Shown: positions 6,885 to 15,400 of the stretch, piece by piece | Layout of the letters: each line of letters opens with the position of its first letter | Position numbering within the stretch: the first letter of the stretch is position 1 | Assembly: GCA_003445795.1 (NCBI GenBank) | Contig: DMCN01000054.1 | Location: 524 to 17,721 of the forward strand | DNA length: 17,198 nt | DNA from: Gallionellaceae bacterium | GTDB lineage: Bacteria > Pseudomonadota > Gammaproteobacteria > Burkholderiales > Gallionellaceae | Direction of reading: 5' to 3' | Translations under genes and position numbers: made by a program | The notes under the pieces: model-generated | The model's input: the letters and a program-made list of their open reading frames with translations, nothing else | What the model was told of the DNA's origin: nothing | Database searches by the model: none

Positions 6885-8633
6885 ATGCAAAGTAAGTCTA
6901 CAACTAACAAAAGCGTTTCAATATATATGGTTGCATTCGCAGCATTCATCTTTGCCGGGAACGGTCATGCGGCCATAGAGACGACCGACAGTGAAGAGCT
7001 GCGCAACCGAACCCGACAGGAAGCACTGGAACGCGAGCGCCAGCAACAGGCGCCCAGCGTAAACCTGCAAGGCGAAATGGTGAAAGAAGCGCCAGTTCAG
7101 TTTCCAGTATCGGAAACCCCCTGTTTCACCGTCCAGCACTTCGTTCTGGAAGTGCCGGCCAAACTCCCGCCCTCCACGCAACGTATCGGCGCAAGCACCA
7201 CCTGGTGGGACACTTTCCGATTTGCCCAGGACTATCTGGAACAGTTCACCGGCAAATGCATAGGACGAGAAGGGATCAACTTCATCGTCAGGGGGGTGAC
7301 CGCAGAAATACTGGGACGCGGCTATTCCACCACCCGGATCGGGATACCCGAGCAGGATATGTTGAGCGGCATACTCAAATTGACCCTGGTACCCGGCGTC
7401 ATCCATGAACTGCGATTCGCCGATGCCGAAACTGCCGGAACATGGAAGAACGCTTTTCCGACATCTGGCGGAAAGCTCCTCAACCTGCGTGACCTGGAGC
7501 AGGGCCTGGAGCAGATGAAGCGAGTGACGAGCCAGGAAGTCGATATGCAGATCGTACCGGCAGGCGAATTGGGTGAAAGCGACATCGTCATCACCGTCAA
7601 ACGCATCAAGCCCTGGAAGGCCATCATCAATCTGGATGACACTGGCGCAAAAGGCACCGGCAAAACACAGGCCGGACTGCAACTTGGCTGGGACAACCCG
7701 CTGGGGCTGAACGACATCCTCAATATCGGCACCAGCACCGATGGCGACCGCAACAGCAACATGCGCGGCACAGAAGGAAATAACCTCTCCTACTCGGTCC
7801 CGTTCGGATACTGGACGACCACGATATCCGCCAACGAATCCAGATATCACCAGCGCATTGCCGGAGCCGTACAAAGCTTCGTCTCCAGCGGCAGATCCCA
7901 GAGTTATGAAGCAAAGATCAATTACCTGTTCCATCGCGACCAGTTCAGCAAAAGCAGCCTGCAATTTCGAACGGGTACGCGCGCAAGCCATTCGTATATC
8001 GACGACACCGAAGTGGAAGTGCAGAAACGCATGACGACCTTGGCCGAACTCGCGTTGATCCACAAGCACAACATCGGGCAAACCCAGATCGACACCACCC
8101 TGGCCTATCGTTGGGGCGCGCCATGGTTCGGCGCACAAAGAGAAGCGGCCAACATTCCCGGCAACAGCCCGCGATACCGCTACAAACTCGAAACGCTGGA
8201 TATTTCCTTGAGCATGCCATTCAAGCTGAATGAAAGGGCGCTCAGCTACAGCGCCACCTTCCGGGCGCAAAACACCAACACCGCCCTGTATGCGAGCGAA
8301 TGGTTCGCCATCGGCAACCGCTGGACAGTGCGCGGTTTTGACGGTGAATCCTCCCTGGGGGCCGAAAAAGGTTTCTTCCTGCGTAACGAGATCGGCATTC
8401 CCATTGTCGATACAGCGCAAACCGCCTACGTGGGGCTGGACTTCGGAAAAGTGTACGGCGAGAACGTCGCCAATCTTATTGGCAACAAGCTGGCAGGTTG
8501 TGCCACCGGGCTGCGGGGCAGCATGGCAAAGGGGCTGACATACGACATCTTCGCCGGATGGGCACTGTACAAACCGCAGCACTACCGCACCGACGAACCC
8601 GCGGCAGGTTTCAATTTGATGTACCAGATGTGA
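6885..8633 (+). CDS. cdiB: CdiB/TpsB outer-membrane transporter (ShlB/FhaC/HecB family)
   Basis: TpsB proteins of the Omp85 superfamily export a single large TpsA partner across the outer membrane. This 582-residue protein has a signal peptide ending near GHA-A (residue 29), then a charged helical segment rich in Glu, Arg and Gln (about 32-56). The first POTRA domain spans about 80-155, with C80 and C125 likely forming its disulfide, and the second about 170-240. The 16-stranded barrel runs from about 245 to the end. The Omp85 lid-loop motif is VRGF at residues 482-485. The protein ends in MYQM instead of the usual aromatic residue of the beta-signal. ATG 6885 has no good Shine-Dalgarno site; ATG 6927 is a shorter alternative giving a plainer signal peptide. 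The partner is the giant cdiA downstream, separated by a small barrel gene. Confidence 0.92.
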   Translation: MQSKSTTNKSVSIYMVAFAAFIFAGNGHAAIETTDSEELRNRTRQEALERERQQQAPSVNLQGEMVKEAPVQFPVSETPCFTVQHFVLEVPAKLPPSTQRIGASTTWWDTFRFAQDYLEQFTGKCIGREGINFIVRGVTAEILGRGYSTTRIGIPEQDMLSGILKLTLVPGVIHELRFADAETAGTWKNAFPTSGGKLLNLRDLEQGLEQMKRVTSQEVDMQIVPAGELGESDIVITVKRIKPWKAIINLDDTGAKGTGKTQAGLQLGWDNPLGLNDILNIGTSTDGDRNSNMRGTEGNNLSYSVPFGYWTTTISANESRYHQRIAGAVQSFVSSGRSQSYEAKINYLFHRDQFSKSSLQFRTGTRASHSYIDDTEVEVQKRMTTLAELALIHKHNIGQTQIDTTLAYRWGAPWFGAQREAANIPGNSPRYRYKLETLDISLSMPFKLNERALSYSATFRAQNTNTALYASEWFAIGNRWTVRGFDGESSLGAEKGFFLRNEIGIPIVDTAQTAYVGLDFGKVYGENVANLIGNKLAGCATGLRGSMAKGLTYDIFAGWALYKPQHYRTDEPAAGFNLMYQM

Positions 8634-8753
8634 TTCATCGAATGTGATGCGGATAGCGATGATGTTTTTTGAGTCCACCACATCCCAAAAAACCAAAGGG
8701 CTCGAGTCATTTTTTTGTAAGTTTGTTTTATTAACCTGAAAGGAAGTCTTGAA
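8634..8753 (+). other. 120-base spacer between cdiB and the barrel gene
   Basis: The spacer is AT-rich with T-runs at 8665-8670 and 8710-8717, but I found no hairpin in front of either that would make a terminator. Cotranscription of the two genes is therefore possible. AAAGGAAG at 8739-8746 is the ribosome binding site for ATG 8754. Confidence 0.5.
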
Positions 8754-9302
8754 ATGAAGAAGACGTTTGCATTGGCAATATTTGTGGCGGCAGTGGCGAC
8801 TCCCGCAGTTGCGGCTGACAACGGATTTTATGTGGGGGCCAATCTTGGGCGTGCAGCGGTATCTGGCGCTCCTTATACCGGCTTTGAGAAAAGTTCCGAT
8901 ACTTCTTTGAGCTTCCTGGGCGGCTATCAGGTGAACAAGAATCTGGCGCTCGAGCTGCAATACACCGACTTTGGCAAGGTATATGCACAAGCCGCACACC
9001 CCATTACCACGACGGCTACCTCCTTCAGCGTGGTAGGCATGTTGCCGGTCAGCGAGAGTATTGCCGTGTTCGGCAAACTGGGCTATGCCAGCACGTCACT
9101 TAAAGTCGATTGCAACATCTGCACCCCGGCCAATTACAGCGTGACCAGGACTGCTGTTGCTTATGGTCTGGGCGCTCAATACAACATCAGCCAGGCGCTC
9201 GGGATTCGTATCGGCTATGACAAGTATGCCATCGGCAGTACTTCGGATCAGACCGACGGCAAATACACCGTCACGTCGGCAGGCGTGGTCTACAAATTCT
9301 AA
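8754..9302 (+). CDS. small outer-membrane beta-barrel protein (OmpA/OmpW-like fold)
   Basis: This 182-residue protein has a classic signal peptide (MKKTFALAIFVAAVATPAVA, cleavage at A20/A21). The mature sequence starts ADNGFYVGANLGRA, the usual first strand of 8-stranded outer-membrane barrels (the OMP_b-brl / OprF-like class). It continues with LSFLGGYQVNKNLALELQYTDFG, FGKLGYA and LGIRIGYDKYAIG strands and ends VVYKF, a proper C-terminal phenylalanine beta-signal. Two cysteines in NICTP may form a loop disulfide. A strong AAAGGAAG site precedes ATG 8754 by 7 bases. It lies between cdiB and cdiA and is followed by an intrinsic terminator. A passive structural or porin-like role is likeliest; any role in CDI is speculation. 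Confidence 0.88.
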   Translation: MKKTFALAIFVAAVATPAVAADNGFYVGANLGRAAVSGAPYTGFEKSSDTSLSFLGGYQVNKNLALELQYTDFGKVYAQAAHPITTTATSFSVVGMLPVSESIAVFGKLGYASTSLKVDCNICTPANYSVTRTAVAYGLGAQYNISQALGIRIGYDKYAIGSTSDQTDGKYTVTSAGVVYKF

Positions 9303-9353
9303 CGGTGCACTGGCATCCTGAACGACAAGGACAAGTAGCCATTGTCCGAACCG

Positions 9354-9401
9354 GAACCCGCCAAGCGATTGGCGGGTTTTAAGCTGATGTATCAAGTTTG
9401 A
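9354..9401 (+). pseudogene. degenerate fossil of a cdiB 3' end
   Basis: Read in frame, this stretch gives EPAKRLAGFKLMYQV and a stop, against EPAAGFNLMYQM and a stop at the end of cdiB. Over the last ten codons (9372-9401 against 8604-8633) 22 of 30 bases match, with changes mostly at third positions. GAACCCGC just before also matches. Three extra codons in the fossil form part of the terminator hairpin. A TAG at 9336 shows that only about 20 codons remain. It suggests that a cdiB-like gene once ended directly in front of cdiA. Confidence 0.5.
9355..9380 (+). terminator. Rho-independent terminator between the barrel gene and cdiA
   Basis: A perfect 10-bp stem, AACCCGCCAA with TTGGCGGGTT, closes a GCGA (GNRA-type) tetraloop and ends in TTTT. 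It lies 53 bases after the barrel gene stop and 69 bases before the cdiA start, so cdiA needs its own promoter or antitermination. Confidence 0.85.
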
Positions 9402-9437
9402 TCGACCAAACCCGAATCAACGGCAACGACAGTATTT

Positions 9438-9443
9438 GAGAGG
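9438..9443 (+). promoter_or_regulatory. ribosome binding site of cdiA
   Basis: GAGAGG lies 6 bases before ATG 9450 and fixes the start of the giant open frame. Confidence 0.7.
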
Positions 9444-9449
9444 TAAGCC

Positions 9450-12400
9450 ATGAGCACACGCAAACAAGCGAACAATGAACAGAGCTTGGACGACAACGCA
9501 CTGGTTCGTCCCTCGCCATTCCGCCGAGCCATTGCCTGGATCACCCTCATTGCCTACATCGGCCAACCGCTGGTCGTCACGGCCGAAGTCATTGCCGATC
9601 AGGCAGCCGCGGCGAACAACCGCCCGCTCGTCGATGTCACCGCCAACGGGTTGCCGCTGGTACAGATCGCGCCGCCCAGCGCCGCAGGCGTTTCGCACAA
9701 CCAGTACACCCAATTCAACGTCGGTCCCGCAGGCGTAATCCTCAACAACAGCCAAGAGTCCGTACTGACCCAGCAAGCCGGATACGTTGGCGCCAATCCC
9801 AACCTTGTCAACGGCAGCGCGCGCATCATCCTCAACGAAGTCACCAGTACCAGCCGCAGCCAACTGAACGGCTACACCGAAGTCGCTGGACAACAAGCCG
9901 AAGTCATCATCGCCAACCCCAACGGCATCACCTGCAACGGCTGCGGCTTCATTAACGCCAGTCGCGGCGTGCTCACCACGGGTGCGCCCGTCATGGGCGT
10001 GGGCGGCAGTCTCGACTACTTCCGCGTCACCGGCGGTGACATCCAGATCGGCGCAGCGGGCATGAATGCCAGCAACACCAGTCAACTGGATATCATCACC
10101 CGCAGCGTCCAGGTCAATGGCGAACTTTGGGCGAATAACCTCAACGTCATTACCGGCGCCAACCGGGTCAACTACAACACCCTCGGCGTCCAACTCATCC
10201 CGGGCACCGGAGCGCAGCCCACTGTTGGCATCGACGTCGCGTTGCTGGGCGGCATGTATGCCAACAAAATACGCCTCATCGGCACCGAGGCTGGAGTCGG
10301 CGTCAACAGTTTGGGCAACCTCTCGGCGCAAGCGGGCGATTTCACATTGGATAACGCGGGCCAGATCACCTTGGGGGGCAACACTACTGCCATCGGCAGC
10401 ATCACTACCCCCGGCAACATTGCAATCCACAGCGACACCAGTATCAACAACTACGGAATTCTCTACAGCCAGCAAGATGCGTTACTTACCAGTACAGGTG
10501 GCATTTCCAACGCGGGGTTGTTGACGGCCGGTGGCAATCTTACCCTTGAGGCAGACAGCCTGAATTCAACGGGCACATTGGGTTCTGGGATTGATGTCTA
10601 CGGTAACGCTTCGCAGTTCGGCAACCTGGAAATCATCACACAGAACCAGACTGCTGCTACAGGAAGCAATATTGCTGGTGACAGCATGAGTATCAGGGCT
10701 TCTGAGATCAATCTGACTAATAGCAATACCAACGCCTGGACTGGAATCACCCTTACTGCTACGGCAGGCAACATAAACAATACCAATGGGTTGATCGTCA
10801 ATGCACTCGATGGAAATGGCAACATAAGTCTGACTGCATCTAACGGCAGCCTTATTAACGCAGATGGCCGGATCGGCAGCGACCAAAACCTGACCATCAT
10901 CGCCAACGCTCTCACCGGTAGCGGCAAGGCTATTGCCGGTAACGACGTCAGTATTACCCTGCAAAGCGATTACACCAATGCTGCAACCAATGTGCTCTTT
11001 GCCAACCGCAATCTGCTTTTCAATACCAGCGGCAATTTTACCAACCAGACCGCGCTCGAGGCACAGGGGCGTTTAACTGTTTCCGCCGCGAATATTTTCA
11101 ATCAAGCAGGTGGGTCGTTCAACGCTACCCAAACAATACTCACCACCAATGGGCTGACTACTACTGGTGACATTACAAACGACGGTCGCATTGACGGAAG
11201 CGTCATTGCGGTTACAGCAAGCAACTTTACCAACAACGCATCGATCATAGGCGACTATGTAACGATTACTGCCAACAATCTCACCAACCAAAGCAATTCC
11301 GCCATCATCGGTGCGACCACAAATATTGACCTGTGGATCACCAATCAACTCGGTAATTTTGACGGGGCTGAAATTTACAGCATGGGAGACCTCAACATTG
11401 CTGCAAACAATGCGATGGATGCCAACGGCAATTACACCGGCCTGACGCAGCGGATAGTGAATGAAGGCAGTTCGCTTACAAAAAGCTCGCTGATCGAGGC
11501 TGACGGCAACATCAATATCGGTGCGGCCATTATTGATAATCAGCGCCCGACAATCATACCAACCGATGTTGTGAGATCGGTTGTAACGAGAAGCCTGACG
11601 ACACCAACCAATTACACCAATACGAGTTATTTTTCATGGAACAGGCCATATACCGCTGCGGATGCGCCGATCCAAGGCGGTTTTTTTACTCAGGACATGG
11701 TTGGCCTGAATTTCACAACGCAGTCGTTTAACGTCGTTGGCAATGAATCCTATAGTAATGCGCCAACTGTCTATTATGAGAACATCTCGTCAACAAGTTA
11801 TGCTGCAGTTCAATACAGCAGCACAAGTACGGACTGGAATGGGAACTTGGTGCGAACCACCCAGGTTATTAATGCCTCAGACATCGCGTCATCGACGACG
11901 AACTGGGTATGGGGCGGGGGCTATACCGTTCGTCTCAATAACGGCACTGTGCTGTCGTTTGATGCCCTTGATAAACAAGGCCAGTATTACAACGTCAGCT
12001 ACTATCCCGGTTTCAACCCAAACGTTAACATTCATCCGTCGCAGATTCAGACATCATCTTCGGGCGCAACAGAGACCTCGCGTAGCGCCATTACCACAAC
12101 AACAGATCAGGTGGTTAATCTGGCGCTGCAACCAAGAGAAGCGCAAATACGTGCCTCCGGCAACATCAATATCAATCTGGGCCCAACAGGGGAATTGAAT
12201 AACTACGTCAGCACCATTGCTGCTGGCGGCGATATCACGATTAACGATATCAAGACTTCAAAAACTTCCACAAGCACTGGTATTGTGCCCAATTCATCTT
12301 CGGTTACGAATACCGCATTTCAGCTCAACCGGACCGTCTCGACCGTTGGCACCTCCAATATGGTTAGATACTACGAATGTGGCTCTTGGTGGTGGCCGGA

Positions 12401-15400
12401 TACGTGCAGTGAAGGTTCCACAATTCCATCTCCTGAGATTTCACATAGCACTGCCCTCAGCACAATTCCCAGCGCGATTACCGCGGGCGGAAGTTTGGTG
12501 GTGCATACAGAAGTAGCCACCAATACCACGATAGGTGGTGCGCAAACCGCGAATCCCGCAGACAGTGATATTCCCGAGGTTATCACGTTACCGTCGAGCG
12601 GGCTCTACACTATAAATCCGGCACCGGATCAGGATTATCTGGTCGTCACCGATTCCCGGTTTACCAACTACCAGAGCTTCATCTCGAGTGACTACATGCT
12701 TGAGCGTTTGACGCTGGATCCGCAATATACCCAGAGGCGACTGGGTGATGGGTTTTATGAGCAGAAATTGATCAACGACCAAGTTACCCAGCTAACGGGA
12801 CGTCGTTTTATCGCCCCTTATGCAAATGCACAAGATGAAATCAAAGCACTGATGGATTCCGGAATAGCCGCGGCAAAAGAACTCAAGCTCGTTACCGGAC
12901 TGACGCTGACGAAAGAACAAGTCGCAGCGTTGACCATGGATATTCTCTGGATGGTTGAAGAGAAGGTCACTTTGCCGAATGGAGATATGACCAAGGTGCT
13001 TGTACCAAAAGTCTATCTCACCAGCTTGCATACTGCCGACCTCAAACCCAACGGGGCATTGATCGCCGCCGATGTGATCGACATCAATGCGACTGGCATG
13101 CTGGCTAACTCAGGCAGAATCAAAGGCAATACTGCCGTGATGCTTGCTGCCAACGACATCTTCAACAAAAACGGCACCATCAGTAGCCTGGGTGAACTCA
13201 CCCTCAATGCGGGAAACGACATCCGCAACGAATCCGGGATGATTCGCGGCCGAAGCGTCCAACTCAGTGCAGGGCGCGACATCCTCAACTCCACACTTAC
13301 CCAGACCATCAAATACGGCGATGCAAGCTTCGGTGCAAGCAATACGCTGGTATTGGACACCGGCACTATCAGTGCAACTGAAAATCTCAGCATGAATGCA
13401 GAGAACAACATCACCATTTCCGGCGCTAACGTGGAAGCCGGTGGTAATGCCACGCTAAACGCAGGAGGCAACCTGACTGTCGACACCATAGTGGAGGAAG
13501 CGACGGCCACAGTAGCTAACAGTAATTTCCACTACGACACAAAACAAATCACCAACCACACCAGCGCCATCAAGACCGGCGGCAGTTTAACGCTTGTGTC
13601 TGGCAATGATATGCGTCTGACTTCGGCAACCGTCGAAGTTGGCAAAGAAGCAATGCTTGTGGCAGGGGGTGACCTGACGATAGATGCAACCAAAGACAGC
13701 TATCGAATGAGCCAAACCACCACCGGAGAAGACAACTTCTATGCGGCGGAGAAACGATACGATGAAAGAGTTCTCGCTGGTTCCATCAATAGTGGTGGCA
13801 ATATCACGCTTATTGCCACACAGTTGAATGCAGCCGCCACAACGAACCCAGATGGTTCCGGGAGCAATGATTCCAACACTGCCGGCCGCACCGATGGCAA
13901 GGGTAACATCACCCTACAAAGTGCCAACATCACCAGCAAGAACGGCACAATCGCAGTGGCTGCAGATGGCAACGTCAACATCGGCGTAACGGAAGAAGAA
14001 CACACCACTTACACCGAACTGCATACCGAATCGAGCGGCTTCACCACAACTACCAGACGCACTAAGCGTGACGAAACCTGGCGCACCGATACGATCGGCA
14101 GCAGCCTGAGCGGTGACAGTATCAGCATCTCAAGCGGCAAAGACATCAACATCGAAGGTAGCGCCGTCGAAGCCGAGCACAACATCGACGTGGGCGCGAT
14201 GGGCAGTGTCAACATCGTCGCCGCCACAGACACTTACGGCTCCGAGCACTATAGCCACGAAATCACCACTGGTTGGCAGGTCAAGGATGCCTTCAACATT
14301 ACCAACAAAGGTCCCGAGATCACCAGCAAAGCCCGCACCGACGGCACCAACCAGAGCGAGAACCGCAGCAGCTTGACCAGCAAAAAAGGCAACCTCAACA
14401 TCATGGCCGGAGGCGACCTGGTGGTGCTCGGCTCCGACCTGGCAGCCGGTACAGAGGCGGACAAGCTTTGGCGTACCCCGCTTACCGGTGACGAAGGCGG
14501 CATGGCCTCCATTCAGGCTGAGCCGACCGATAGCAGTAGCGCCAAACTCAAATCCGGCAAAGGCGAACAAGACAGCGGCAAGATCAACCTCACCGCAGGC
14601 GGCACCGTCGCCATGCTGGCGGGGCAAGACACGCTCAGCCAGAGCAGCAGCACTCTCATCGTCACCAACCCCAACCTCTTCACCAAGATCCGCCGCACCA
14701 TCACCGACACCTTCGACAGCCTCGATTACAGCGGCAGCACCGTGCAAGGCGACAGCGTCAAGATCAATGCGGGCCGCGACATCATGCTGCAGGCCACCGA
14801 TGTGAAGGCAGGCTTGGGCGGCATCGAACTCGAAGCAGGCAACGACATCCTCCTGCTCGCCGCCGCCAACACCCGCAGCAGCTCCCATCAGGAGAAACTC
14901 TCCACCGACGGCTTCACCTTCCGTGCCGACGGCAGCCTCAACGACACCGACACCCGGCGCATGAACAACAAGTTCGAAAGCCAGACCGTTACCAACCAGG
15001 TCACCAGCCTCGTCACCAGCGGCAACATCAAAACCCGCTCCGGCCGCGACACCCGCATCGAAGCCAGCACCCTTGAAGCGGGGGGCGCAATCGACCTTAG
15101 TGCGGGAACCGAAGCCACCTACAACGAAGACGGCAGCATCAAGACCGAAGCCGTCAAAGGCGACATCACCTTCGCCGCCATCAAGGACAGCAGCTACTAC
15201 AGCGTAGAAGACAGTAGCAACAGCATGCCCTGGCAAAGCAGCAGCGGCCACGGCGAAATGAAAGAAACCCTCAAACTCGCCAACATCAAGGCAGGCACCC
15301 TTCGACAAGCTCAGGGCGAGCGGGGTGGTTTAACGGTGAACGCCACCGGCGAGATCATCGTCGACATCCCCGAAGTCCCCGCCGAAGCCCCGGCTCCGGT

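Noticed and set aside
6595..6978. 127-codon + strand frame in the intergenic region before cdiB
   Set aside because: No ribosome site or recognisable motif. The frame runs into cdiB out of frame, and the composition is AT-rich non-coding.
8660..8720. possible terminator after cdiB at the T-runs
   Set aside because: The GAGTC words around the T-runs are direct, not inverted, so no stable stem forms.
6918..8999. 693-codon open frame on the - strand opposite cdiB and the barrel gene
   Set aside because: It is antisense to cdiB, which has clear POTRA, VRGF and barrel features. The product has no recognisable domain, and its length comes from codon bias of the opposite strand.
11737..12516. possible frameshift in cdiA suggested by + strand frames at 11737-12198 and 12217-12516
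   Set aside because: Reading codon by codon, the cdiA frame stays open through this stretch with sensible sequence (VRYYECGSWWW, YLVVTDSRF downstream).
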